In this document: piece after piece, positions 1 to 7,251 of the stretch | Layout of the letters: each line of letters opens with the position of its first letter | How positions within the stretch are numbered: the stretch's first letter is position 1 | From: Gammaproteobacteria bacterium | GTDB taxonomy: Bacteria; Pseudomonadota; Gammaproteobacteria; Thiohalomonadales; Thiohalomonadaceae | Direction of reading: 5' to 3' | NCBI GenBank assembly: GCA_023228645.1 | Contig: JALOAT010000079.1 | Span: 1-12,670, forward strand | DNA length: 12,670 nucleotides | The notes under the pieces: generated by a model | What the model was told of the DNA's origin: nothing | Database searches by the model: none | The model's input: only the letters and a program-made list of their open reading frames with translations | Translations under genes and position numbers: made by a program

Positions 1-71
1 CTGTCCATCGCACGCCGCATGGGGAATCCGGCGATTTGTCGCTGGGCGGAGGCGGCGATGAGTACGTCTAA
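1..71 (+). CDS. fliG: Flagellar motor switch protein FliG, C-terminal end (partial, apparent frameshift)
   Basis: Only the last codons of this gene lie in the window. Reading from base 3 gives a tail SGDLSLGGGGDEYV and a TAA at 69-71, which fits the Gly-rich, acidic end of FliG, the rotor protein that couples the stator to the C-ring. The first bases read best in another frame: from base 1 they give LSIARRMG, a good match to the helix just before that tail. The two pieces join at the G run 21-24 if one G is missing. This is either a sequencing or assembly error in a homopolymer or a real frameshift. The gene directly precedes and overlaps fliH, as in standard flagellar operons. Identity rests on few residues plus context. 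Confidence 0.6.
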   Translation, partial: VHRTPHGESGDLSLGGGGDEYV

Positions 72-744
72 GGTCATCGCCAAGGAATCACTCACCGCCT
101 ACGAGCGCTGGGAACTTCCTAACGTCGGCGAGCCGGACGTACCTGAACCGCCACAGCCCACCGCCGAGGAGATCGACGCTGCGGAGCTACGCGAACTGCT
201 GTCGGCGGAAAAGCTTGAGGAGATCCGCCGCGAGGCTCAGAAAGAGGGTTTTGAACAAGGCCTTGAACAGGGCTTGGAACAGGGCCGGCGCGACGGGTTG
301 CAGGCGGGGCAGAAGGAGGTGGCGGCGCAGGTGCAGCGCTTGAGCCAGATTCTCAGCGCCATGGCCGAGCCCCTCAACGACATCAACGCACGGGTCGAAG
401 ACGAACTGGTACAACTGGCGCTGGCGGTCGCCCGCCAGGTGGTGCGACGCGAACTGGCGAGCGATCCGGCCCAGGTGCTGGCCGTGGTGCGCGAGGCGGT
501 CGGCGCACTGCCGTCCCATGCGGAACGCATCCAGCTGTTTTTGCATCCTGACGACGCGGCGCTGGTGCGTGAGCACATCGCCGGTACGGACACGCCCTGG
601 CGCATCGTCGAAGAGTCGGCGCTGACGCGCGGCGGTTGCCGCGTCACCAGCGATAACTCCCGCATTGATGCGACGCTCGAATCCCGGGTCGCCGAGGTGA
701 TGGAAAAACTCATGGGCGGGGCGGATGACCAGCCATCGCCCTGA
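58..744 (+). CDS. fliH: Flagellar assembly protein FliH (negative regulator of the FliI ATPase)
   Basis: A 228-residue FliH. The family forms a dimeric stalk that binds FliI, restrains its ATPase and ties it to the C-ring protein FliN and the export gate. The N-terminal ~60 residues are acidic and Pro-rich. Residues about 60-85 carry the family's Gly-spaced helix, seen as EQGLEQGLEQG. From about residue 105 comes the conserved C-terminal domain (VEDELVQLALAVARQVV, then ESALTRGGCRV). I chose the ATG at 58 because GGAGG at 48-52 lies five bases upstream. The in-frame ATG at 19 would only translate fliG sequence in the wrong frame. The start overlaps the fliG stop, and the end overlaps fliI by 20 bases, consistent with translational coupling. 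Confidence 0.93.
   Translation: MSTSKVIAKESLTAYERWELPNVGEPDVPEPPQPTAEEIDAAELRELLSAEKLEEIRREAQKEGFEQGLEQGLEQGRRDGLQAGQKEVAAQVQRLSQILSAMAEPLNDINARVEDELVQLALAVARQVVRRELASDPAQVLAVVREAVGALPSHAERIQLFLHPDDAALVREHIAGTDTPWRIVEESALTRGGCRVTSDNSRIDATLESRVAEVMEKLMGGADDQPSP
251..286 (+). repeat. 12-bp tandem repeat (three units) inside fliH
   Basis: Three adjacent 12-base units (251-262, 263-274, 275-286) have the consensus TTGAACAGGGCC with one to three changes each. They encode repeated LEQG tetrapeptides. This is the DNA basis of the Gly-every-fourth-residue helix typical of FliH, a segment whose length varies between species. Confidence 0.8.
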
Positions 745-2116
745 GAAGACGCGCGCGGAGCGCTGGGCGGAGGCACTGCGCGAAAAACGCGCGCGCATTG
801 CCACACCCATGCCCTTGCGCGTGGAAGGGCGCCTCAGTCGGCTGGTCGGTCTGACGCTCGAGGCGGTCGGTCTGCAGGCCACCATCGGCACGCGCTGCCT
901 GGTCGAGGGCGCGGGCGGAAATTTCATCGAGGCGGAGGTGGTCGGCTTCGCGCGCGACCGGCTCTACCTCATGCCTACCGGCGACATCCGCGGTGTCGGC
1001 CCCGATTCGCGCGTCATTCCCACCGGCAGCACCTACGACGCGCCGGTCGGCGACGCGCTGCTCGGCCGCGTGCTGGACGGCGCCGGCCGGCCCCTCGACG
1101 GCAAGGGCGAACCCGCCACCCACGAACGCATGCCGCTCACCGGCCGGCCCATCAATCCCATGGCGCGTCGGCCCATCCGCGAACCACTGGACGTGGGCAT
1201 CCGCGCCATCAACGCCCTGCTCACCGTGGGGCGCGGGCAGCGCATGGGCCTGTTCGCCGGTTCCGGCGTGGGCAAGAGCGTGTTGCTCGGCATGATGACG
1301 CGCTTCACCACGGCGGACGTGATCGTGGTGGGGCTCATCGGTGAGCGCGGCCGCGAGGTGAAGGAATTCATCGAGAACATCCTCGGCGAAGAGGGCATGG
1401 CGCGCGCCGTGGTGGTGGCGGCGCCGGCGGATACCACGCCGGTGATGCGCCTGCACGGGGCGGCGCTTGCCACCAGCATCGCCGAGTATTTCCGCGACCA
1501 GGGCAAGGACGTGCTGTTGCTCATGGACTCGCTGACGCGCTATGCGCAGGCGCAGCGCGAACTGGCGCTGGCCATCGGCGAGCCGCCGGCCACCAAGGGT
1601 TATCCGGCCTCGGTGTTCGCCAAGCTTCCGGCGCTGGTGGAGCGCGCGGGCAATGGCGGCGAGGGCGGCGGTTCCATCACAGGTTTCTACACCGTGTTGG
1701 CCGAGGGTGACGATCAGCAAGACCCCATCGCCGACGCGGCACGCGCCATCCTCGACGGCCACGTGGTGCTGACCCGCCGCCTGGCGGACTCCGGTCACTA
1801 CCCGGCCATCGACATCGAGGCCTCCATCAGCCGCGCCATGACCGAGATCACCACGCCTGAATACCAGCAGTCAGCGAGGCGTTTCAAGAAGATGTACTCC
1901 ACGTACGAGCAGAACCGCGACCTCATCAGCGTGGGCGCGTACACGCCGGGTGCCGATCCGCGCATCGACGAGGCCATACGCATGCAGCCGCACATGATGG
2001 ATTTCCTGGCCCAGGGCATCCGCGAGGCAGTGAATTTCGAAAACAGCCAGCACGATTTGCAGGCCCTGCTGGAACAGGCACCGCCCACGCTGCCCGCCAG
2101 GGCGGCGCGCGGCTGA
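725..2116 (+). CDS. fliI: Flagellum-specific ATPase FliI (type III export ATPase)
   Basis: A 463-residue F1-beta-like ATPase, close to the usual ~440-460 residues. It forms a hexamer at the cytoplasmic face of the flagellar export gate, where ATP hydrolysis helps release chaperones and load substrates. The Walker A loop AGSGVGKS is at residues 178-185. The Walker B strand LLLMDS is at about 264-269, followed by LTRYAQAQRE. The export-ATPase signature ATKGYPASVFAKLP comes next, around residues 290-305. The N-terminal beta-barrel with RVEGRLSRLVG precedes the nucleotide-binding core. The start ATG sits inside the end of fliH, and fliJ follows within nine bases, as expected for the FliH-FliI-FliJ complex. 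No key residue is missing. Confidence 0.97.
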   Translation: MTSHRPEKTRAERWAEALREKRARIATPMPLRVEGRLSRLVGLTLEAVGLQATIGTRCLVEGAGGNFIEAEVVGFARDRLYLMPTGDIRGVGPDSRVIPTGSTYDAPVGDALLGRVLDGAGRPLDGKGEPATHERMPLTGRPINPMARRPIREPLDVGIRAINALLTVGRGQRMGLFAGSGVGKSVLLGMMTRFTTADVIVVGLIGERGREVKEFIENILGEEGMARAVVVAAPADTTPVMRLHGAALATSIAEYFRDQGKDVLLLMDSLTRYAQAQRELALAIGEPPATKGYPASVFAKLPALVERAGNGGEGGGSITGFYTVLAEGDDQQDPIADAARAILDGHVVLTRRLADSGHYPAIDIEASISRAMTEITTPEYQQSARRFKKMYSTYEQNRDLISVGAYTPGADPRIDEAIRMQPHMMDFLAQGIREAVNFENSQHDLQALLEQAPPTLPARAARG

Positions 2117-2124
2117 ATTGAGTG

Positions 2125-2565
2125 ATGCGTAAGTCAAAACGCATGGAACCGGTGTTGCGCGTCGCCGCCTCGCGCGAGGACAAGGCCGCCCAGGAATTCG
2201 GCGCCAGCCGACGACAGCTCGATGAACACGAACGCCAGCTGGCCCAGTTGCAAGGCTACCGGCGCGAATACCAGGCGCGCTTCGAGACCAGCGGCGCGGC
2301 GGGCATTAGTGCGGCGCGGCTGCTCGATACGCGGCGTTTCCTGGCGCAACTGGACCAGGCCATCGCCCAGCAGCAACAGGCGGTGAGCAATGCCACGCGC
2401 CTGTGTGAGCAAAAACGCCAGCTGTGGCTCAGGGCACGACAAAAATCCCAGACCTTCATCAAGGCCAAGGAGCGCTTCGAGGCTCAGGAGAGCCTGGCGG
2501 ACGACAAGCGGGATCAGAAGGCATCGGACGAACTGGCGCAGCGCAAGCGGCCCAGTGACGAATGA
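2125..2565 (+). CDS. fliJ: Flagellar export protein FliJ
   Basis: A 146-residue, highly charged, helical protein rich in Gln, Glu, Arg and Ala, with heptad-like spacing along nearly its whole length (for example LDQAIAQQQQAVSNA). This matches FliJ, the antiparallel coiled-coil stalk that inserts into the FliI hexamer, resembles the gamma subunit of F-ATPase, and escorts export chaperones. It begins nine bases after the fliI stop. A GTG at 2122 directly precedes the ATG at 2125, so the start could be one codon earlier. Shine-Dalgarno pairing is weak, which suggests coupling to fliI translation. The family is poorly conserved, so the call relies on length, coiled-coil character and position between fliI and fliK. 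Confidence 0.88.
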   Translation: MRKSKRMEPVLRVAASREDKAAQEFGASRRQLDEHERQLAQLQGYRREYQARFETSGAAGISAARLLDTRRFLAQLDQAIAQQQQAVSNATRLCEQKRQLWLRARQKSQTFIKAKERFEAQESLADDKRDQKASDELAQRKRPSDE

Positions 2566-2614
2566 GAGTGGAATGGATGTTGCTTCATTCTCGATACAGC
2601 GAGGGAAAACAGAC

Positions 2615-3988
2615 ATGACACCCAATAACACCAAGAACCTGGACGCCGGGCTGCTCGGCTTCGACGCCGCCAATACGCGCCCGCGCGCGGGACGGACGGG
2701 GGGCGACGGCAGCTTTGCCGAGGTCTTCGAAGCCCAGGTGCGCGGTAACGAGCGCATGCCTGCGCGCCATGGCGGCGCCAAAGAGCCTGAAGCCGAAGCT
2801 GCCGGCAAGACACCGGAGGCGAACGGCGCCGCCATGAGTAAGGAGCGTCCGGCCCGGGCGGTCGAAGAGGCCGGCACGGAGGAACCGACTGGGGAGATGG
2901 CGGCCGAAGCCTCGGGCGTGACTGCCGAGGCGCCGATGGCGATGGAGGGCGAAGACGCGGCGGAGCCCACTCCCGAACAACTCCTTGCCGCACTGAACGG
3001 CAAGGAGTTGCCGGTCGGCGTGCAGGAGGGTGTTGCAACGACCGGAGCCTCTCACGAAGTAACGCCCGAAATGGCATCCGAGGTGACGCCCGAGATTGCG
3101 TCTGAGCGGGTGTCCGAAATGGCATCCGAGGTGACGCCCGAGATTGCGTCTGAGCTGGTGTCCGAAATGGCGTCTGAGATGGCTGACGAGCATGACGTGT
3201 TCAATCCGCTTGCCGCCGCCACGGACAGCAACGCGGCGACCGAAGACCCGCGGGTAGTGCAGCAGCCGCGCCGCGCGGGCGCGCGTGCCAGCGAAGTCGC
3301 GCTGGCGACAGGTCAGGAGGCGAAGCCGTCCACCGAGCGCCCGGCCGGCGATCTGCTCGCGGCGTTCCGTTTCAGTCGCATGGCGGCCCAGGAGCAAAGT
3401 GCCGGGAAGATGGTGTTGGAAACGACCGTGCCGGGTGAGGGCAAGCCGGCAGACCCGTCCGCACCGCGCGGCACTGATTTTCTCGGTCTGCTGAACGGCC
3501 TGGGAGCTGCGCCCGGCCGAGGGGTGGCGCCGATGGCCGCGCAGGCCTCTGCCGCCCCAAGCATTCCCGTGCCGCTCAACCACGCCGGTTGGGATCAGGC
3601 TTTCAACGAGCGCGTGGTGTGGATGGCCCGCCAGGGCATCCAGGAGGCGCACATCCAGGTGACCCCCCGCGAGATGGGCCCCATCGAGGTGCGCATTTCC
3701 GTGCAGCAGGATCAGGCGACGGTCAACTTCACGGCACACAACGTCGTGGCCCGTGATGCCATCGAAGCGGCGATGCCACGCCTGCGGGACATGCTGGCGG
3801 ACAGCGGCCTCAATCTGGTGCAGTCGGAGGTGTCGCAGCAATCGCCGCAGGAACGCGGCGACGGGCGTGAACACCTGGGCGGGCGCGGTGGCCCTCAGGT
3901 GGGCGGTGCCGAGGTGGAGGACACGGACATCGGCACCGAGGTGAGTCACGCCGACGGCGGCCGCGGCATGGTCGACTTCTTCGCCTGA
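2615..3988 (+). CDS. fliK: Flagellar hook-length control protein FliK
   Basis: A 457-residue protein with a long, low-complexity N-terminal region rich in Ala, Glu, Pro and Thr, and a compact C-terminal domain. FliK is exported during hook growth, acts as a molecular ruler, and switches the export gate from hook to filament substrates. The C-terminal domain (from about WDQAFNERVVWMARQG at nt 3589) includes AHIQVTPREMGPIEVRI and LRDMLADSGL, the hallmarks of the Flg_hook domain. I chose the ATG at 2615 because GAGGGA at 2601-2606 is well placed and upstream in-frame codons overlap fliJ. A 48-bp tandem duplication lies in the ruler region. The gene ends just before a strong terminator. Confidence 0.9.
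   Translation: MTPNNTKNLDAGLLGFDAANTRPRAGRTGGDGSFAEVFEAQVRGNERMPARHGGAKEPEAEAAGKTPEANGAAMSKERPARAVEEAGTEEPTGEMAAEASGVTAEAPMAMEGEDAAEPTPEQLLAALNGKELPVGVQEGVATTGASHEVTPEMASEVTPEIASERVSEMASEVTPEIASELVSEMASEMADEHDVFNPLAAATDSNAATEDPRVVQQPRRAGARASEVALATGQEAKPSTERPAGDLLAAFRFSRMAAQEQSAGKMVLETTVPGEGKPADPSAPRGTDFLGLLNGLGAAPGRGVAPMAAQASAAPSIPVPLNHAGWDQAFNERVVWMARQGIQEAHIQVTPREMGPIEVRISVQQDQATVNFTAHNVVARDAIEAAMPRLRDMLADSGLNLVQSEVSQQSPQERGDGREHLGGRGGPQVGGAEVEDTDIGTEVSHADGGRGMVDFFA
3068..3180 (+). repeat. 48-bp tandem repeat in the fliK ruler region
   Basis: Unit 3068-3115 is repeated at 3116-3163 with a single base change (CGG versus CTG), and a degenerate third copy begins at 3164. Each unit encodes 16 residues containing EVTPEIASE. 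In-frame expansion lengthens the disordered part of FliK, which in this family helps set hook length. Confidence 0.88.
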
Positions 3989-4057
3989 GCCGCTGCCGAA
4001 GACTCGGCGCCGTCCGGCTAATCATCCGTGCAGCGGGTCGCCGCTGCGCGCTTGCCG

Positions 4058-4080
4058 AAGCCCGCGCTGCGCGGGCTTTT
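4058..4080 (+). terminator. Rho-independent terminator of the flagellar operon
   Basis: A perfect 9-bp stem (AAGCCCGCG and CGCGGGCTT) with a CTG loop ends in a run of four T. It lies about 70 bases after the fliK stop. It is the only strong terminator-like structure in the left part of the window and marks the end of the fliG-K transcript. Confidence 0.8.
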
Positions 4081-4144
4081 CGCTTCTATCGGAAGCGTTC
4101 ACGTTTCGACTCCAGACGTCAATTTCCGTCAAACCTCCTCCCGG

Positions 4145-4153
4145 TGTTATGCT
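4145..4153 (+). promoter_or_regulatory. Candidate extended -10 promoter for the DUF1249 gene
   Basis: TGTTATGCT reads as TG-N plus TATGCT, an extended -10 element matching four of six consensus bases. No convincing -35 box is seen; TTTCCG at 4123-4128 is the nearest candidate. A start about ten bases downstream would give a leader of ~165 bases that begins just before the stem-loops at 4170-4278. Confidence 0.3.
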
Positions 4154-4169
4154 GCTTCAGCCTCGCGTT

Positions 4170-4278
4170 TGCAGCGCGGGGCGGCGCTGCACTGACCAGG
4201 AAGTCCTGTCGGCATCCGGCCTTGAGCCGGTTTGCTCCCGAATCGTTTCCTTACTTTTGAATCGCACGGAACCGTGCG
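4170..4278 (+). other. Structured leader with three inverted repeats upstream of the DUF1249 gene
   Basis: Three perfect inverted repeats lie in the gap between the flagellar terminator and the next gene. The first is TGCAGCGC/GCGCTGCA (4170-4191, 8 bp, 6-base loop). The second is CCGGC/GCCGG (4216-4230, 5-base loop). The third is CGCACGG-AA-CCGTGCG (4263-4278). The first two could fold as RNA hairpins. The third has almost no loop and looks more like a protein-binding palindrome. No match to a known riboswitch was recognised. This is the main content of the 339 bases (3989-4327) without a protein gene, apart from the terminator. Confidence 0.45.
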
Positions 4279-4327
4279 GATTGTGGCCTGTCTTTAGCTG
4301 AATGACGCGAAGAACCGATGGTGCACC

Positions 4328-4744
4328 GTGAAATGCGCTTTCCGAGAAAAGCCCGACGCGCTCTTTGAAGAGCTCTACGGATTGTTGGCACTGCTGCTGC
4401 CCGAGCTGGCGAGTGGCGCCGCGCGGCCGCCCGTCGGGTTCGACATGGAGTTCCTGGAACACTCGAGGTACACGACCACCCTTCGGATTCGCCATCATTT
4501 CGACCAGGACGAACTGGTTCCTGACATTTCCATGACCGTGCGCATCTACCATGATGCGCGGGTTGCGGAAGTAATCGCCTATCAGGGCTGCGAGCGCCTG
4601 CCGGCGCCTTACGCCGTCAACGGCGATCCGCGCTACGTGCGCGATGAACGCCGCCAGATCAACCGATTGCTGCGTCAGTTCCTGCGGCACCGCGTGGTGA
4701 CGCGCCCAGTCTGCCTGCCTTGGCGAACCCCGGATGCGGTATAG
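4328..4744 (+). CDS. DUF1249 family protein (YqiB-like)
   Basis: A 138-residue soluble protein with no signal peptide or membrane segment. The pattern LVPDISMTVRIYHDARVAEVIAYQG, followed by a basic RDERRQINRLLRQFLRH tail, matches the DUF1249/YqiB family, whose biochemical role is unknown. The family's usual length is about 140 residues. The only possible start after the in-frame stop at 4295 is the GTG at 4328, because the nearby ATG codons lie in other frames. No clear Shine-Dalgarno precedes it, so start and expression level are uncertain. The last residues (VTRPVCLPWRTPDAV) look divergent. It stands alone, not in an obvious operon with its neighbours. Confidence 0.75.
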   Translation: MKCAFREKPDALFEELYGLLALLLPELASGAARPPVGFDMEFLEHSRYTTTLRIRHHFDQDELVPDISMTVRIYHDARVAEVIAYQGCERLPAPYAVNGDPRYVRDERRQINRLLRQFLRHRVVTRPVCLPWRTPDAV

Positions 4745-4748
4745 CCGG

Positions 4749-4776
4749 TTCTTCGCATTCGCGCCCGTCGTATAAG
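4749..4776 (+). promoter_or_regulatory. Weak candidate promoter for the ECF-type permease gene
   Basis: TATAAG at 4771-4776 matches five of six -10 consensus bases. TTCTTC at 4749-4754 is a poor -35 box 16 bases upstream. The site lies just after the DUF1249 stop and ~100 bases before the permease start. Confidence 0.25.
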
Positions 4777-4873
4777 CTGATGGTAAGGACAGTCTGTATC
4801 GGGTCCGCGGGGTCTGGAACGGCGCGGCCCATGCGGTAATACTCATGGCCGGCCATCCCCGAGGAGTCATCCG

Positions 4874-5542
4874 ATGAACCTTTCTGCGGGCCTCTTGCCG
4901 CCGTTTTTCTACTGGCTCGCGTCGATTGGATTCACCGTGGCGTTCGGCTGGGCGGCCTACACGGCGCCATGGCAGGTCTATCGCAAAGACCCGGCCAAGA
5001 GCCACGTGCTGCTGGCAAGTTGCGTGCTGTTGCTGCTGCTGTGGCAGATGGAAGCGGGCCTGAAGCCCGGCATGAGTTTTCACCTGCTCGGCGCCACTCT
5101 GTTCGTGTTGATGTTCGGCTGGCAGCTGGCCTTCATCGGCCTCAGCCTGGTGCTGCTCGGCACCACCTTCGATGGCATGGGTGATCTGCAATCACTGGCC
5201 TTGAACGGCATGGTGATGGTGGCGGTGCCCGTGCTGGTGAGCGAGACCATCTACCGCCTGTCGGTGCGCTTTCTGCCGCACCACTTCTTCGTCTACGTAC
5301 TCGGCAATGGATTTTTGTGCGGGGGACTGGCCATGGTCGCAACCATCACGGCCGCCACCGTGTTGCTGGCCTGCTGCGGTCCCTACAGCTTCAGCAAGGT
5401 CGCCCACGACTACCTGCCGTTCGCGCCGCTCATGATCTTCGCCGAGGCCTTCTTCACCGGCATGATCGCCGCCAGCCTGGCGCTGTTTCGCCCGGACTGG
5501 ATCAGCACCTTCGACGACAGGCGTTATTTGTCGGGGAAATAA
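4874..5542 (+). CDS. CbiM-like energy-coupling factor transporter permease (membrane protein)
   Basis: A 222-residue polytopic inner-membrane protein with six or seven hydrophobic segments (roughly residues 8-28, 43-58, 66-92, 100-122, 134-162, 180-205). The segments FHLLGATLFVLMFGWQLAFIGL and FVYVLGNGFLCGG resemble the CbiM/NikM family, the substrate-binding component of cobalt/nickel ECF transporters. Classical CbiM begins MHI-P-G, with an N-terminal His that ligates the metal. Here the N-terminus is MNLSAGLLPP and that His is absent, so a metal substrate cannot be assumed. No CbiQ-type or ATPase partner is encoded nearby. GAGGAG at 4861-4866 gives a good ribosome-binding site. The family is probable; the transported substrate is unknown. 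Confidence 0.7.
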   Translation: MNLSAGLLPPFFYWLASIGFTVAFGWAAYTAPWQVYRKDPAKSHVLLASCVLLLLLWQMEAGLKPGMSFHLLGATLFVLMFGWQLAFIGLSLVLLGTTFDGMGDLQSLALNGMVMVAVPVLVSETIYRLSVRFLPHHFFVYVLGNGFLCGGLAMVATITAATVLLACCGPYSFSKVAHDYLPFAPLMIFAEAFFTGMIAASLALFRPDWISTFDDRRYLSGK

Positions 5543-5610
5543 ACAGTGTAAGGCGAATGTAAGGCGGCGCCCCCTAGCATGGAATCGTCGTGAAGCCACG
5601 GGGAAGTGCT

Positions 5611-7236
5611 ATGGGTCGTACCGTCACGAACGCCGTATCGTTCGTCCTTATGCTCGTTCTGCTTGCCGGTTGCGGCGGCGGGGGTGGCTCGGGGGATAGC
5701 TACACCGTCTCCACCAACGCCGGGGCGGGCGGCAACATCAGCCCGGCCAGCCGCACGGTGAGCCACGGCAGCACCGCGAGCTTCACCGTCACGCCGGACA
5801 GCGGCTACCAAATCCTTTCGGTCGACGGCTGCGACGGCACGCTGGACGGCGGCACCTACACCACCGGCGCCATCACCGCCGATTGCACGGTGACGGCAGC
5901 CTTCAGCCCGAACAGCTACACCGTCTCCACCAGCGCCGGGCCGGGCGGCGAGATCAGTCCGGCCAGCCGCACGGTGAGCCACGGCAGCACCGCGATCTTC
6001 ACCGTCACGCCGGACAGCGGCTATCAAATCGTTTCGGTTGACGGCTGCGACGGCACGCTGGACGGCGGCACCTACACCACCGGCGCCATCATCGCCGATT
6101 GCACGGTGACGGCCAGCTTCGCGGCCGTCTTGCCCACCGTCAGTGTCGCCGACGCCGCCGTCCTTGAAGGGAACAGCGGTACCACCAGCCTCGTCTTCGC
6201 CGTCACTCTGAGCACTCAGGCCAACGGCGACGTCACCGTCGACTACGCCACCAGCAGCGGCAGCGCCGCCGGCGGTGCCGGCTGCACCATCGGGGTCGAC
6301 TACATCACCGCCGCCGACAGCCTGACGATTGCCAGCGGGACCACTAGCGGCACCATCGCCGTGCAGCTCTGTGGCGAGACCGTCCCGGAGGCGGACGAGA
6401 CCTTCACGCTCACTCTTTCCAATGTCTCGGCCAACGCGGTAGCGGGCACCCTCACCGCCACCGGCACCATCACCAACGACGATGCCTTCGGCAAGCTCAA
6501 CGACACCGGCATAACCGCCTGCGGCGATTACGCTTTCGGCGGCAGCGGCACCCACAACAACGACGTCGACTGCGCCGCCGTCGGCGCCACCACCACCGCG
6601 AGCGGCACCGACGGCGACGGCGACCCGGTCCCCGCCGGCCAGGACGCCCACTTCGGTCGCGATGCCAACCCGCTCACCAACGACGACGCGGACGGTAAAG
6701 CGGGTTTCTCCTTCACCAAGCTGGACAGCAGCGGCGACCCTCTCGCCGACCAGACCGCCGCCTACGCCACCACCCCGTGGTCCTGCGTCCTCGACAACGT
6801 CACCGGCCTGATGTGGGAGGTGAAGACCGACGACAACGGTCTGCACGACAAGGACTGGACCTATACCTGGTATAACTCGGATAGCGCCACCAACGGCGGC
6901 AACGCCGGCACGGCCAACGGGGGCGCGTGCGTTGATGACAGCAACTGCGATAGCGAGAAATACGTAGCTGCCGTCAACGTCGCCGGGCTGTGCGGGTTCA
7001 ACGACTGGCGAGTGCCCACTCAGGAGGAACTGCACTCCATCGCAGACCTGGGGAGTGTCAGCCCCGCCATCGACACCGGATTCTTCCCGAACACCGTGTC
7101 GACCTGGCACTGGTCTTCGTCTCCGCATGCCTCGGCTGCGGGCTCCGCGTGGCTCGTCAGCTTCATGGATGGACTCGACAACTTCTTCTCTAAGGGCAGC
7201 ATCCAACATGTTCGTCTGGTGCGTGCCGGTCAGTAA
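5611..7236 (+). CDS. Lipoprotein with InlB-type repeats, Calx-beta and DUF1566 (Lcl) domain; putative DGR target 1
   Basis: A 541-residue exported protein. Residues 1-21 form a lipoprotein signal ending in the lipobox LAGC (Cys21), followed by a Gly-rich linker. Residues 30-101 and 102-173 are two near-identical repeats of the divergent InlB B-repeat type. Residues ~174-291 look like a Calx-beta domain (EGNSGTTSLVFAVTL, ending TGTITNDD). From ~390 to the end is a DUF1566/Lcl domain (NVTGLMWEVK, CGFNDWRVPTQEEL, VRLVRAGQ). DUF1566 C-termini are recurrent targets of diversity-generating retroelements, and an avd gene starts 15 bases downstream. I prefer the ATG at 5611, with GGGGAAG upstream, to the GTG at 5590. 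Membrane-anchored display of a variable ligand-binding tip is inferred. Confidence 0.82.
   Translation: MGRTVTNAVSFVLMLVLLAGCGGGGGSGDSYTVSTNAGAGGNISPASRTVSHGSTASFTVTPDSGYQILSVDGCDGTLDGGTYTTGAITADCTVTAAFSPNSYTVSTSAGPGGEISPASRTVSHGSTAIFTVTPDSGYQIVSVDGCDGTLDGGTYTTGAIIADCTVTASFAAVLPTVSVADAAVLEGNSGTTSLVFAVTLSTQANGDVTVDYATSSGSAAGGAGCTIGVDYITAADSLTIASGTTSGTIAVQLCGETVPEADETFTLTLSNVSANAVAGTLTATGTITNDDAFGKLNDTGITACGDYAFGGSGTHNNDVDCAAVGATTTASGTDGDGDPVPAGQDAHFGRDANPLTNDDADGKAGFSFTKLDSSGDPLADQTAAYATTPWSCVLDNVTGLMWEVKTDDNGLHDKDWTYTWYNSDSATNGGNAGTANGGACVDDSNCDSEKYVAAVNVAGLCGFNDWRVPTQEELHSIADLGSVSPAIDTGFFPNTVSTWHWSSSPHASAAGSAWLVSFMDGLDNFFSKGSIQHVRLVRAGQ
5698..6129 (+). repeat. Two tandem 216-bp (72-residue) repeats in the lipoprotein gene
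   Basis: Copies at 5698-5913 and 5914-6129 encode 72 residues each and share 62 of 72 positions by direct comparison. Long stretches are also identical at the DNA level. The similarity implies a recent in-frame duplication or ongoing homogenisation by recombination. Confidence 0.92.
7111..7236 (+). repeat. Putative DGR variable region 1 (VR1), 3' end of the lipoprotein gene
   Basis: The last 42 codons, from TGG-TCT-TCG-TCT to the stop, line up without gaps with the template-like repeat at 7725-7761 plus 7836-7916. They also line up with the end of the second DUF1566 gene, with one codon of difference. The shared anchors are WSSSP, AW-V-F, and VRLVRAGQ at the end. The first 37 bases match the template in 26 positions, and five of the six template adenines there are changed. 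The middle part is strongly diverged, and not only at adenines, so this VR is an old or indirect copy of the template seen here. Confidence 0.6.
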
Positions 7237-7251
7237 TTGGATTTTTGACCA

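Noticed and set aside
710..1798. Long minus-strand open frame opposite fliI (362 codons)
   Set aside because: It is a GC-driven shadow of fliI: His/Arg/Ala-rich with no domain, while the plus strand has clear Walker motifs.
2585..3949. Long minus-strand open frame opposite fliK (454 codons)
   Set aside because: His/Arg-rich antisense of the repetitive FliK region, with no recognisable domain; the FliK C-terminal domain is clear on the other strand.
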